Source: Congregibacter litoralis KT71 (lineage in GTDB: Bacteria > Pseudomonadota > Gammaproteobacteria > Pseudomonadales > Halieaceae). Taken from it: DNA of 64,000 nt. A program made the position numbers and the translations under genes. The notes under the pieces were generated by a model, which was not told where the DNA came from, ran no database searches, and was given only the letters and a program-made list of their open reading frames with translations. Positions 54,232 to 63,671 of this stretch are shown in pieces (position 1 is the stretch's first letter; the number at the start of each line of letters is the position of its first letter). The stretch covers positions 4,133,338-4,197,337 of the forward strand of contig NZ_CM002299.1 in the NCBI RefSeq assembly GCF_000153125.2, read 5' to 3'.

Positions 54232-54247
54232 TGGCATCAGCATTGCT
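54232..54247 (+). promoter_or_regulatory. Sigma-54 promoter for export/polymerisation operon
   Basis: TGGCATCAGCATTGCT has the invariant GG and GC 10 bp apart and a perfect TTGCT -12 element; the -24 element has T-C for C-G. Predicted start near 54259, before GTG 54282. A long upstream in-frame TTG start at 54231 would lie inside this promoter and is therefore rejected. Confidence 0.75.
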
Positions 54248-54281
54248 CTGTTATGGGAAACAAAACCCAGAGTACAGAGAC

Positions 54282-57206
54282 GTGATTTCCCGGACCGCCC
54301 CAAGAACCTTACGCCCAACGCTGCACGGCCTCCTGAGCCTGATACTGCCCATGGTTATCGGCTACGGCGCACCCTCCTCTGCCCAGGACGATTACCTTCC
54401 CTTCGTCGAGCCTCTGCAGGTGACGCAAAAGCGCGCCTATTACAACGCCGCTCCCGCAGGCCAGGACGAGCCCCTCAGCGTACCGAGCTCGCCGATCACG
54501 GTCCCCGTAGAGGTGGTCATCGACGAAGAATCGCGCCTCGAGGCCCTGGCGCGGGAAAAGCAGCAAGCCCTGTCCCTCGACGAGAGCGCGCAGGATCAGG
54601 CGCTCAGCGATGAACTTGAGCAATTTGGCTACTCCATCTTTAACCGCTCGCCCAGCACCTTTGCGCCGGTAGAGGGCATTCCCGTGCCCTCGGACTACCG
54701 CATCGGCCCGGGAGACAACATCGTCATCCAGCTCTTTGGCAAGCGTAACGTCCAGTACAACCTGGTGGTCACCCGTGAAGGCAAGATCCTCATACCCGAG
54801 TTCGGTCCCGTTACCGTTGGCGGTATGAACTTTGATGATGCGGAAACTCTGATTACCACGGGTTTTGAGCAACGCATGATCGGCGCCCGCGCGGTGGTCA
54901 CCATGGGCAAGCTCCGCACGATTCAGGTTCGCCTTGCCGGCGACGTGAAGCAGCCCGGCATCTACACCATCGGTGGCTTATCCAGTCTTATTGATGCCCT
55001 GCTCACCACCGGTGGTGTTGCCGAGACCGGCACCCTGCGCGATATCCAGCTGATTCGCGGCGGAAAGATCGTCACCCGTCTGGATCTCTACGAGCTTCTC
55101 CTCGCAGGCAAGAGCGACAGCGATGCCTTTCTTCGCCACAACGACACGATTTTTGTCCCCGCCATTGGCGAGATTGTTTACCTGGGCGGTGAAGTTCAGC
55201 GTCCGGCCATCTACGAACTCCAGGGTGAGAGCACCCTGGGTGATGTGCTGGACATGGCCGGAGGCATGCTGCCCACGGCCTCCCTGGAGGAGTCCCTCAT
55301 TGAGCGTATTCAACAGGGTGGCAGCCGCACCGTGATCGACTTCCAATCTCCCGGGACCGGCAAGAACCGCAGCGCGATTCTCGCAACGCCCATGCGCTCC
55401 GGCGACGTCGTACGCATTCTTCCCCTGGAGGATCGCCTCGATGCCGTCGTGCTACTCGACGGACAGGTGGAGCGGCCCGGCGCTTACCAGTTCGAAGCGG
55501 GCATGCGTGTTTCCAGCCTCCTTCGCGATACCCGGGCGCTGCTCCCCGGCGTCGATATGAACTTTGCCCTGATCGAGCGCGAGGATCGCCAAAGCCTTCA
55601 AAGCTCCGTGATCTACATTTCCCCGAAAGCTTCTTTACAAAGCCCTGGCAGCGATAGCGATTACTTACTTCAAGCCAGAGACCGCATCCGTCTTTTTCGC
55701 GTCAACGAAAACCGCGAGGACGCGCTTGCGGCCTTGAGAGACAAAATTGTCCGTCAATCCACGGACCCCCGCGCTGCCAATCTTCTGGAACTGCGCGGCG
55801 CCATTCGTCACCGCGGCCAGTTCCCCCTTGATGAGAATGCGCGACTCCTTGACGCCCTGAAAATCGGCGGGGGCCTGCAAAGCGGCGGTGACTACAATCA
55901 CGGCGTCATCGCCCGCACGGCGCTGCCCAGCCTGGAGTTAAAAACCCTGCCTTTCAGTATTGCCGCTGCCCAGCGGAATCCTGGCAGCGAGGACAACCCC
56001 CGTCTGAAAGCCGGCGATCGCATCTACTTCCTTGGCGAAGACAGCGCCCGCAGTCAGCTCCTCGGCGAGGTGACCCAGCGTCTCAAGGAGCAGGCGCGCT
56101 ACGGCGATGTAGAGCGTGTTGTCAGCATTCTCGGGGAGGTACTGAGCCCGGGAGAATACCCCCTTGTGGAAAACATGCGCGCCAGCGATCTCCTGTGTAC
56201 CGCCCGGGGCCTGTCGCGTCGTGCCGATGGTCTCAGCATGCAGCTGTCCCGCCGCAACATCGCCGATGACTCGCTGCAACACGAGTCCCTTGATACCCGC
56301 GAACTCGTGGCCCTGTGCGCCGATCTTCACCGCGCCCAGCGAGGCGCCCTGAGCACCATGGAAGAAAGGGCCTTTCGCGGGCGCTACAACAACGAGACGA
56401 TTAATCCGGCCCTGCAGCCACGGGATCAACTCGCGGTCAGCCTTCGGACCGGCTGGAGTGAGACCGCATCAATTACCCTCCGCGGTGAGATTGTGAAGCC
56501 GGGTGTCTACGCCATCGGTCCCGACGAAACACTCTGCGAGGTACTGCAACGCGCGGGCGGGTTGACGGAGTCCGCCTACGCTTTTGGCGCCGAGTTCACA
56601 CGCCAGTCCGTGCGGGACATCCAGCAGGCGACCCTGGATGAGCTCCATGAGCAGTTGGATGATCTGATGGTCGAGCTTTCCCTGTCCCACTCCTTCCGCA
56701 ACGACGAGAAGTCCTCGCACGAGTGGGGGGGCAAGCAGGACACGCTTCGCGTGATACAGCAACTTGAGCGCGCCGAAGCGACGGGCCGCATGGTGGTAAA
56801 CCTGGACCGGGTGCAGCGCTGTCGCAGTCGTGACGCCCTGGCTCTGGAGAACGGCGATGAGCTCATGGTGCCGCGCATGCCGAATCACGTGCAGGTCTCG
56901 GGACAGGTCTACGTGGCGACCTCGCATCTCTATGACGAAGATCGCAGTATCAAGGACTACGTAGAGCTCTCCGGCGGCTCCACGGTATTGGGCCGTCTTG
57001 ATCACACCTACGTGGTGCAAGCCAACGGCGAGGTGCTGAACCTCAAAGGCAAGCGCAGCTCACGAAAAATCGCCCGGCAAAACGTGATGCCCGGTGCGCG
57101 TATCTACGTCCCTATCAATGTTGATCGCATGAATCCAACGGAGAAGGCCCAGTCCTGGGTGAGCACCCTCGCCCAGGCCGCCATTCTTGCCGGCATCGTA
57201 CTGTAA
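54282..57206 (+). CDS. Polysaccharide export outer-membrane protein with multiple SLBB domains
   Basis: A 974-residue Wza-class export protein, more than twice the length of E. coli Wza. A signal peptide ends at A-P-S-S-A. After a variable region, the polysaccharide-export domain starts at D-Y-R-I-G-P-G-D-N-I-V near residue 136. I count seven SLBB-like repeats, each with a G-x-V/I-x-x-P-G-x-Y core and a following G-G, between about residue 215 and the C-terminus; the last is degenerate. The protein ends in a hydrophobic helix (L-A-Q-A-A-I-L-A-G-I-V-L). GTG 54282 is chosen because it gives a proper signal and follows the sigma-54 start. It should form the periplasm-spanning export channel with the Wzz-like protein encoded 14 bp downstream. 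Confidence 0.9.
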   Translation: MISRTAPRTLRPTLHGLLSLILPMVIGYGAPSSAQDDYLPFVEPLQVTQKRAYYNAAPAGQDEPLSVPSSPITVPVEVVIDEESRLEALAREKQQALSLDESAQDQALSDELEQFGYSIFNRSPSTFAPVEGIPVPSDYRIGPGDNIVIQLFGKRNVQYNLVVTREGKILIPEFGPVTVGGMNFDDAETLITTGFEQRMIGARAVVTMGKLRTIQVRLAGDVKQPGIYTIGGLSSLIDALLTTGGVAETGTLRDIQLIRGGKIVTRLDLYELLLAGKSDSDAFLRHNDTIFVPAIGEIVYLGGEVQRPAIYELQGESTLGDVLDMAGGMLPTASLEESLIERIQQGGSRTVIDFQSPGTGKNRSAILATPMRSGDVVRILPLEDRLDAVVLLDGQVERPGAYQFEAGMRVSSLLRDTRALLPGVDMNFALIEREDRQSLQSSVIYISPKASLQSPGSDSDYLLQARDRIRLFRVNENREDALAALRDKIVRQSTDPRAANLLELRGAIRHRGQFPLDENARLLDALKIGGGLQSGGDYNHGVIARTALPSLELKTLPFSIAAAQRNPGSEDNPRLKAGDRIYFLGEDSARSQLLGEVTQRLKEQARYGDVERVVSILGEVLSPGEYPLVENMRASDLLCTARGLSRRADGLSMQLSRRNIADDSLQHESLDTRELVALCADLHRAQRGALSTMEERAFRGRYNNETINPALQPRDQLAVSLRTGWSETASITLRGEIVKPGVYAIGPDETLCEVLQRAGGLTESAYAFGAEFTRQSVRDIQQATLDELHEQLDDLMVELSLSHSFRNDEKSSHEWGGKQDTLRVIQQLERAEATGRMVVNLDRVQRCRSRDALALENGDELMVPRMPNHVQVSGQVYVATSHLYDEDRSIKDYVELSGGSTVLGRLDHTYVVQANGEVLNLKGKRSSRKIARQNVMPGARIYVPINVDRMNPTEKAQSWVSTLAQAAILAGIVL

Positions 57207-57220
57207 GCGGAGAAACCCTG

Positions 57221-58171
57221 ATGACAAGCCAAAACACCACGGTGGATCTGCAGCACACCGCCGCCGCCAACCTCGACCTCATGCCCTTCGTGAACGCGCT
57301 GCTGCGCGCCAAGTGGCTGCTCCTCATCGCCTTCATCGCGGGTGCGAGCCTCGCCGCCTGGCTCTCTTTCACCACGCCCTACACCTATGTCGCAGGCGCC
57401 AAGGTAAGTATTGTGGATATCGAAGATCCCGGCGGGGTATCCCCCGACGACCGTCGTGCCTCCGAGGTGCTGACCCTCGTGGAGCATGGTTTCGTCATGG
57501 GAACCACGCGCGATAACTACAGCGAAGTCATGATGGCGCGCCTGCGTTCGCGAAGCTTTACCCTGCACTTCCTCGAGACTCACAATATTTATCGTCACTT
57601 CTATCCCGCCAAGTGGTCCGAAGAAACACAATCCTGGGAAGAAGGCTTCACCCCGGATGTGGGAGAAAGCTTTACGCGCTTCCGCGATGAAATCCGCATG
57701 ATTACCGTTGATGAAGAAACGGACATCGTTACCGTATCCATGCGCTGGCCGGAACCCACGGTGCCCCGGGACTGGGCGAACCTGTATGTGCAGACCTTCA
57801 ACGAATACATGCGCAACCGCACCCAGGAAGAGGTTCTGCGCAAGCAGGCGTTTCTGGAAGATACCCTTCGCAAATCCGACGTCGTGGAAATCCAGAAATC
57901 CATCTACCGCCTCATTGAGGCGCAGACCGCCATCATGATGCTGGCGAATGCACGGGAAGAATACGTTCTTGAAATTATTGATCCCGCGGCGCGCCCCTAT
58001 CGCAGCGTCAATATGTCGCGCAAGAAGAAGGTGCTCGTCGGCGGCATCGTTGCCCTGATGCTCACGATGTTCGCCGTGCTGGGCGTCACCCTCCTGATGC
58101 AACTCTGGGCCAGCTTTCAGTCCGCCCGGGCCCTGCACCTACAACACAACTCCACCACTGACTTTTCCTGA
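57221..58171 (+). CDS. Wzz-like chain-length/co-polymerase protein
   Basis: A 316-residue inner-membrane protein with the Wzz topology: transmembrane helix near residues 32-52, a large periplasmic domain, and a second helix near residues 268-293 followed by a short tail. The opening L-M-P-F-V-N-A-L-L-R-A-K-W-L-L-L is typical. There is no fused tyrosine kinase domain. It presumably controls EPS chain length and contacts the export protein. GGAG sits 8 bp before ATG 57221. Confidence 0.82.
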   Translation: MTSQNTTVDLQHTAAANLDLMPFVNALLRAKWLLLIAFIAGASLAAWLSFTTPYTYVAGAKVSIVDIEDPGGVSPDDRRASEVLTLVEHGFVMGTTRDNYSEVMMARLRSRSFTLHFLETHNIYRHFYPAKWSEETQSWEEGFTPDVGESFTRFRDEIRMITVDEETDIVTVSMRWPEPTVPRDWANLYVQTFNEYMRNRTQEEVLRKQAFLEDTLRKSDVVEIQKSIYRLIEAQTAIMMLANAREEYVLEIIDPAARPYRSVNMSRKKKVLVGGIVALMLTMFAVLGVTLLMQLWASFQSARALHLQHNSTTDFS

Positions 58172-58180
58172 GGAATCACC

Positions 58181-59776
58181 ATGAGCTCTCTCATCTTCAA
58201 CCCCGGCCGCGACTGCTTCAATTCCATGGGAATACCCGTGGACAATCTGACCCTTGAGAACGCCGTGGAACAAGTCATTGCTATGGCAAAAGCACGGGAT
58301 GGACGGGCACGCCTCGTTTCCACACTGAATGCTGACTTCCTCGTGAACAGCCTGGGCACCGCCTTGTCGCGTCCCCGCCATCCAGAGCTTCTGGAGGTGC
58401 TACGAAGTTCAGATCTGGTCACGGCGGACGGTTTCCCTATTGTCTGGCTGAGCCGTCTCCTGGGACGTCCGATTTCCGAGCGGGTGTGCGGTTCGGACAT
58501 GGTGCCGGCTATTGCCGGGAGAGCCGCTGAAGAAGGCCTCAGCATTTTTTTACTGGGTGGCGCTGCGGGCATAGCCGCCGAGGCGGGTCGCGTTCTTGAG
58601 GCGCGCTACCCCGGACTTCGCATCGCCGGGAGTGCCGCCCCGTTTATCAAGACCACGGGCCGGGACCTTGCCAACACGGAGGATGAGGACCTCGCACTGC
58701 TGGATGAGATTCACGCATCAGAGGCCGATATTCTCCTCGTGGGTCTGGGAAACCCCAAGCAGGAACTCTGGTTCAACCGTAATCGTAAACGACTCAGAAC
58801 ACCGGTTTCCATTGGCGTCGGTGGCACCTTTGAATTTGTCATCGGCACGGTTCGCAGAGCGCCGGCAATCTGGCAGCGCCTGAACCTCGAGTGGGTCTTT
58901 AGGATGCTTCAGGATCCGGGCCGTCTCTGGAAACGCTACAGCAAGGGTCTGGTGAAGCTGGGGGCTCTCGCGACACCCGTGATCCTGCAACGCATCAGGG
59001 AAAACCTTCTTCCCGGCACTGCTGAACTCCCGGGACCAGGCGCCCTGCCCTGGCAAAGGCTGTGGTCATCACGGGAGCAATCCATCGCACTCCTGGCGGT
59101 ACCCCGCCGGGTGGGCGCTGACTACCTTCAGCGAGTCATCGAAGATGTCGCAGTAGAAAGCGACGCGGGGGAGCTTCGTATCCTGGACTTCTCTGACGTC
59201 AAACATATTGAACTCAGCGCACAGCAGGAACTGTTTAACCTGGCGAGCCTCCTCCGTCGCCCGGGAACCCAGATCCAGCTCATGGGAATGTCGCCGCGAT
59301 TGCGCCGTCAACTCACCGCTGCGCGACTGATGGATCTCCTTGAGACCGACAGCACGGGCACCATTGATCGCCTGGCCGGTGGCGCCGATCACGCTACATC
59401 GTTCAGCTGCCAGTCCTATGCCCTGAAGGATGCCACCCTCACCATGCTTTCGGGCCCCGTGAGCCGCGAGACGCTTCGAGAACTTGGTTTTGTCGAATGT
59501 CTGCTCCACAGCGTCCGGGATCGGCACTGCATCATTGATTTCCGCAATGTGAGCCTTCTGGAGAGCTCGGGGATTGCAGAACTTATGCCCCTCTTCACCC
59601 ACGCGGGCCAGAACGGTTCAGCGGTCTATCTCAGCGGTGCAGGCCATAACGTCAGGCAGATGCTGCGCATGGCGGAGATCGACAGCACGGCGAAGCTCAT
59701 AAGTGATCAACAACTCCTCGAACGCATCAGCCGGGACAACGATGACCCCAGGAATGGAGCAAAGGAACATGTCTGA
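58181..59776 (+). CDS. WecG/TagA/CpsF-type glycosyltransferase fused to two STAS domains
   Basis: A 531-residue fusion. Residues 10-245 form a GT26 (WecG/TagA) domain with T-A-D-G-F-P-I-V-W near residue 87 and V-G-L-G-N-P-K-Q-E-L-W near residue 190, which transfers a sugar to an undecaprenyl-linked acceptor. Then come two tandem STAS domains. The first, near 305-395, is degenerate (V-K-H-I-E-L-S-A-Q in place of D-S-S-G). The second, near 415-515, is canonical (N-V-S-L-L-E-S-S-G-I-A-E-L). STAS modules are anti-anti-sigma or regulatory domains often controlled by serine phosphorylation, so the enzyme or the locus may be regulated by a partner-switch input. It overlaps the following glycosyltransferase gene by 8 bp. 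Confidence 0.88.
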   Translation: MSSLIFNPGRDCFNSMGIPVDNLTLENAVEQVIAMAKARDGRARLVSTLNADFLVNSLGTALSRPRHPELLEVLRSSDLVTADGFPIVWLSRLLGRPISERVCGSDMVPAIAGRAAEEGLSIFLLGGAAGIAAEAGRVLEARYPGLRIAGSAAPFIKTTGRDLANTEDEDLALLDEIHASEADILLVGLGNPKQELWFNRNRKRLRTPVSIGVGGTFEFVIGTVRRAPAIWQRLNLEWVFRMLQDPGRLWKRYSKGLVKLGALATPVILQRIRENLLPGTAELPGPGALPWQRLWSSREQSIALLAVPRRVGADYLQRVIEDVAVESDAGELRILDFSDVKHIELSAQQELFNLASLLRRPGTQIQLMGMSPRLRRQLTAARLMDLLETDSTGTIDRLAGGADHATSFSCQSYALKDATLTMLSGPVSRETLRELGFVECLLHSVRDRHCIIDFRNVSLLESSGIAELMPLFTHAGQNGSAVYLSGAGHNVRQMLRMAEIDSTAKLISDQQLLERISRDNDDPRNGAKEHV

Positions 59777-60806
59777 ACTCAAAGGCGTTTACATTGTTCT
59801 CCTGAACTGGAACGGCTGGCGGGACAGCATAGCCTGCCTGGAAAGCCTCATCCCGAACATCCGGGCCGGCGCCCGGGTGCTTGTCTGTGACAACCATTCC
59901 AGTGACGAAAGCCTCAATCATATTCAGGCCTGGGCAAGGCATGAGCGCAGTGCCGGGATATCACAACATCCCCGCCTCGCCGCGTTACAGGCAAAGGGGC
60001 AGGAGCGTCCTGTGACGCAGCGAATCAGCCGGAGGGAAGCGGAAGCGGGGTTGGCGGACCCGGACGCCGAACTGATACTCGTGGATAACGGTGGGAACCT
60101 GGGATTCGCCGCAGGTAACAATGTAGGACTGCGCTTTGCCCTGGCGCAAGAGGACATGCAGCATGTCTGGTTGCTCAACAACGATACGCTTGTCGAGGCC
60201 AACTGCCTGCCGCAGATGCTGAATCGGCTGCAGGCGCACAATAGACCCGCCGTGTGCGGGTCCGTGATTCACTTTTTTGACGATCCTTCGATCATTCAAT
60301 GCATCGGTGGAAACCGCTTCGACGCGCTCCGCGGCCGCGCTCTGGAATCCGAGGGACGATACCTTGAGGAGGGAGCGATGCCCGACGTGGGGACTATCGA
60401 AAGACAGCTGGATTACCTCACGGGCTGCTCCATGCTCCTGCCCCGCAGTTTTCTGGAAACCGTGGGCCTCATGAATGAAGCCTACTTTCTTTACTACGAG
60501 GAAATCGACTGGTTTACCCGGGCGGCCCGCCGCTTTGATCTCCTTGTAGCGGACGGCGCCCACCTGTATCACCGGGAGGGTGGCAGTATTGGCTCCCGCA
60601 GCTGGAATCGGGGCCCCTCCCTGATTTCAGACCAGTATATGTTTCGCAGCCGCATGCACTTTATGCGAAGTTACTACCCCAGGGACCTCTGGCGATGCAC
60701 GCTGAGCAACTGGCTGGATGTGGTCAAGCGCGTCGTCAAAGGCCAGTGGCGCAATGCCGCCGTCATTGCCCGAGAGCTTAATCGACCGTCCGTAGAAGCG
60801 CAGTAA
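59769..60806 (+). CDS. Family-2 glycosyltransferase, rhamnosyltransferase-like
   Basis: A 345-residue GT-A enzyme: V-L-L-N-W-N-G-W near residue 10, D-N-H-S-S-D, a N-L-G-F-A-A-G-N-N-V-G segment and L-L-N-N-D-T with the metal-binding Asp near residue 142, then E-I-D-W-F-T-R. An insertion of about 60 residues lies between the first strands and the N-L-G-F motif. ATG 59769, with AAAGGA 2-7 bp upstream, is preferred to the 66-bp longer frame, which runs inside the preceding gene. Cytoplasmic, adding a sugar to the lipid-linked repeat unit. Confidence 0.88.
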   Translation: MSELKGVYIVLLNWNGWRDSIACLESLIPNIRAGARVLVCDNHSSDESLNHIQAWARHERSAGISQHPRLAALQAKGQERPVTQRISRREAEAGLADPDAELILVDNGGNLGFAAGNNVGLRFALAQEDMQHVWLLNNDTLVEANCLPQMLNRLQAHNRPAVCGSVIHFFDDPSIIQCIGGNRFDALRGRALESEGRYLEEGAMPDVGTIERQLDYLTGCSMLLPRSFLETVGLMNEAYFLYYEEIDWFTRAARRFDLLVADGAHLYHREGGSIGSRSWNRGPSLISDQYMFRSRMHFMRSYYPRDLWRCTLSNWLDVVKRVVKGQWRNAAVIARELNRPSVEAQ

Positions 60807-60811
60807 TCTCA

Positions 60812-62185
60812 ATGCAATCGAACACCACAGCAACATCGCCCTTCCAGATCAGCCTGAACCCGCTGATTTATGCGGCGATCTTTATGGCGACCTTCGCTGG
60901 CTGCCAGGGTGGGCGTTATTATCTTGCCAACCGCTTGCAGGAGCTCGGCATTGCCTGCGCCCTCCTGCTTTTTGTCATGGGTTGCTGGCAAGGTTTTTTT
61001 CGATTGTCCTACCGTGAGTGGAAAGCCTGGGTCGTATCCCCTGTGCTGTTGTTGGGCGGAATAATCGGCATCAGCAGCGTGGTCTTTGTCCTCAATTACT
61101 CCGGCAGCGTTCTGTTCAGTGCTTTTTCCGCCCGGGAGTTTCTCCTGGCCTTCATGGGCCCGGGCATCTATCTCCTTGTACGCTGCGGACTTCCCCTGCC
61201 CCAGGTAGAGCGAACCATCTGGTGCGCACTGTTCGCCCTAATGGTGAACTACCTCGTTTTCTACTTCACCATGGATCTTCGCGCGGCGTTTTTCTCATCG
61301 GATCACACGGTGAGCAACCTCGTCACCTACGATGCCTGGCGCGGATTTCGCCTCAAACCACCGCTGTTCGCCATTATGGTTGCGCTTCTGGGATCCCTTG
61401 CCCTGCTGTTTCAGTCCCGGGGCAAGGCCATCAAGACCGCCGCCATCGTCAGCGTCGCCCTGGCTGCCTATATCTGGAGCATCGTGCTTTTCCGATCGAC
61501 CCTAGCAACGATGATTCTGTCGGTACTCCTTTACCCGATTCTCCTCTCTCACCGGACCCGCCTAAAGCTTATCGTCGTGGCGGCGCCCCTGGCGGTGCTG
61601 GCCATCCCGGTCATCGGTGCCATCGCCGCAGAAAATTTTATGGAGGCCGATGGCGGCAGCATCCGCGCAAAGGCCTTTCTCAAGGCTTTGGAACACATCG
61701 CCCTGCACCCTATTCTGGGAGCAGGCGAAGACAGCGCTTACGGTCTGTCCTATCAGGATATCGTCGCCAAGTACTTCTTCCCCTCGGATCTGGGCCTGGT
61801 GGGCGTGACTTACAAATACGGCATTGTCGGCGTTCTTCTGTACCTGACCATGCACGGAAAAATCTGGCTGCGACTGTGGTCCGCAAACATGGATTGCCGG
61901 GATACCGACGGACGCATCAACCCGCTGCTCTGGGGTATGTTCATCTTCATGACGGCGCAAACATTCAATCTGGCATTGAACCCGGGCCTCGCCTACGCCC
62001 AGGGGATCACCCTGGGTAGTCTCGCCCTGGCACTCGGCAGTCTTCACCGGATGCGTTGCGCCCTTGCGCCATCGCAGAATCCCCCCATACTGGAAGCCTC
62101 GGAAACCATGACATCGACCACGACATCGACCATCACATCAACCATGACAAACGCAGACGCGAGCACCGTAAGGCCGCAGGCATGA
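60812..62185 (+). CDS. O-antigen ligase/polymerase-like membrane protein (Wzy-type)
   Basis: A 457-residue protein with about ten to eleven transmembrane helices and one large periplasmic loop. The loop region holds S-I-R-A-K-A-F-L-K-A-L-E-H and G-A-G-E-D-S-A-Y-G-L-S, placed as in the ligase/polymerase loop of Wzy and WaaL proteins. Together with a flippase, a Wzz-like protein and an SLBB exporter it completes a Wzx/Wzy pathway. The C-terminal tail is Thr/Ser-rich owing to a 12-bp repeat. Its TGA overlaps the ATG of the sigma-54 regulator. Confidence 0.78.
   Translation: MQSNTTATSPFQISLNPLIYAAIFMATFAGCQGGRYYLANRLQELGIACALLLFVMGCWQGFFRLSYREWKAWVVSPVLLLGGIIGISSVVFVLNYSGSVLFSAFSAREFLLAFMGPGIYLLVRCGLPLPQVERTIWCALFALMVNYLVFYFTMDLRAAFFSSDHTVSNLVTYDAWRGFRLKPPLFAIMVALLGSLALLFQSRGKAIKTAAIVSVALAAYIWSIVLFRSTLATMILSVLLYPILLSHRTRLKLIVVAAPLAVLAIPVIGAIAAENFMEADGGSIRAKAFLKALEHIALHPILGAGEDSAYGLSYQDIVAKYFFPSDLGLVGVTYKYGIVGVLLYLTMHGKIWLRLWSANMDCRDTDGRINPLLWGMFIFMTAQTFNLALNPGLAYAQGITLGSLALALGSLHRMRCALAPSQNPPILEASETMTSTTTSTITSTMTNADASTVRPQA
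62111..62146 (+). repeat. Three 12-bp tandem repeats at the end of the polymerase gene
   Basis: Three imperfect copies of ACATCGACCACG encode the Thr/Ser-rich tail. As 12 is a multiple of 3, copy changes keep the frame and would alter only the spacing to the regulator start at 62182. Confidence 0.8.
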
Positions 62186-63600
62186 CAGACGCACTCAAGC
62201 TTATGATGGTTGAGGATAGTCCTTCCCTGGCTGCCATTTACAACGCTTACCTCGCCGAGGAGAGCTATCAGACGGTCACCGTGGATAGCCTCGGCCGAGC
62301 CCACGCCACCCTGGATGCTTTTGTCCCGGACCTGATCCTTCTGGATATTGAGCTTCCCGACGGCAATGGCATTGACTTTCTGCGTCATGTCATGGAGTTG
62401 GAGAAACCACCCAAAGTTGTGGTCATGACAGCCCACGGCACCTCGGACATGGCCGTCGATGCCATACGCATGGGTGCCTCTGACTTTCTTACCAAGCCTT
62501 TTGACGCGGCGCGACTCAAGGTAACTCTCGGCAATGCAGCGGCTCAGCTTGACCTTGGGAAACGCATCGAAGAATTGTCCGGCAAGCAGCGCGCGTCCTA
62601 CGCGAATTTTATCGGCGCCTCCAATGCCATGCAGACGGTCTATCAAACCATCGACTCCCTGGCGCCCAGTGACGCGACGGGATTTATCGTGGGGGAGAGC
62701 GGCACGGGCAAGGAGCTCGCCGCCGAGGCCATTCACGCTCACAGCGATCGCGCCGGCAGAGAATTTGTCGCCATCAACTGCGGTGCCATCCCCGGCGAAC
62801 TCATGGAAAGCGAGCTTTTTGGTCATGTGAAAGGTGCCTTTACCGGGGCCAGCAATGCCCGTGAGGGCGCCGCAAGCATTGCCAATGGCGGCACCTTGTT
62901 TCTGGACGAGATCTGCGAAATGGATCTGGAATTACAGAAGAAACTGTTGCGATTCATTCAGACGGGAACCTTCAGAAAAGTGGGTAGCAATACCCTTGAG
63001 ACCGTTGATGTGCGCTTTGTCTGCGCCACGAACCGCGACCCCCTGGTAGAGGTCCGTGAGGGCCGCTTTCGCGAGGATCTCTTTTACCGTTTACACGTGG
63101 TGCCCCTGCGCTTGCCACCACTGCGGGAGCGTGACCGGGACATCCTTATGATTGCCCGGCACTTTCTGGAGGTTTACGCAGACCAGGCGAAAAAGGCATT
63201 CACCCACTTTTCCCTCGCCGCCGAGGAACAGATGCTGCGCTACGTGTGGCCCGGTAACGTTCGACAGCTGCAGAACGTCATCCAGCAGGCGGTGGTCCTT
63301 CACGACGGCGAGCAGATCGAGGCTGATATGCTCGCCCTCGATATTCACCAGGGTTTGCAGGAAAGCCTCGATGGACATGATTCTCCGGGGGCTTCTGCCG
63401 CCAAATCAGAGACACATTCGCAGCCGGACGATCTCGCCCGGCGTCGGGCTATAGAGCCGCTTTGGATGGTGGAGAAACGCGCGATCGAAGCCGCCGTGGC
63501 TGCCTGCGACGGCAATATTAACCGCGCGGCGGGACTCCTCGAGGTGGCTCCATCGACCCTATACCGAAAGAGGCAGGCCTGGATCGACGACAGCGCTTAA
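62182..63600 (+). CDS. Sigma-54-dependent response regulator (NtrC family), likely EPS activator
   Basis: A 472-residue three-domain regulator. The receiver domain (residues 5-120) carries the phosphorylatable Asp55 in L-L-D-I-E-L-P-D and the conserved Lys in L-T-K-P-F. The AAA+ domain (about 145-375) has G-E-S-G-T-G-K-E (Walker A), the sigma-54-contacting G-A-F-T-G-A, and G-G-T-L-F-L-D-E (Walker B). A Fis-type HTH closes the protein (N-I-N-R-A-A-G-L-L-E-V-A-P-S-T-L-Y-R-K). ATG 62182 is chosen for its 4-bp overlap with the preceding stop. It is the likely activator of the three sigma-54 promoters of this locus; no cognate histidine kinase is in the window. PEP-CTERM-associated EPS loci have similar regulators, but no PEP-CTERM or exosortase gene is seen. 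Confidence 0.93.
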   Translation: MTDALKLMMVEDSPSLAAIYNAYLAEESYQTVTVDSLGRAHATLDAFVPDLILLDIELPDGNGIDFLRHVMELEKPPKVVVMTAHGTSDMAVDAIRMGASDFLTKPFDAARLKVTLGNAAAQLDLGKRIEELSGKQRASYANFIGASNAMQTVYQTIDSLAPSDATGFIVGESGTGKELAAEAIHAHSDRAGREFVAINCGAIPGELMESELFGHVKGAFTGASNAREGAASIANGGTLFLDEICEMDLELQKKLLRFIQTGTFRKVGSNTLETVDVRFVCATNRDPLVEVREGRFREDLFYRLHVVPLRLPPLRERDRDILMIARHFLEVYADQAKKAFTHFSLAAEEQMLRYVWPGNVRQLQNVIQQAVVLHDGEQIEADMLALDIHQGLQESLDGHDSPGASAAKSETHSQPDDLARRRAIEPLWMVEKRAIEAAVAACDGNINRAAGLLEVAPSTLYRKRQAWIDDSA

Positions 63601-63671
63601 CAGCAGAACGGGCAAAAGAAAGGACTGACGAGCGGGCCGAAAAATGAGCAACAAACCACAGGAATTGAAAC

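Noticed and set aside
54231..54281. TTG start at 54231 for the export protein
   Set aside because: It falls within the predicted sigma-54 promoter and gives a poor N-terminus; GTG 54282 gives a proper signal peptide.
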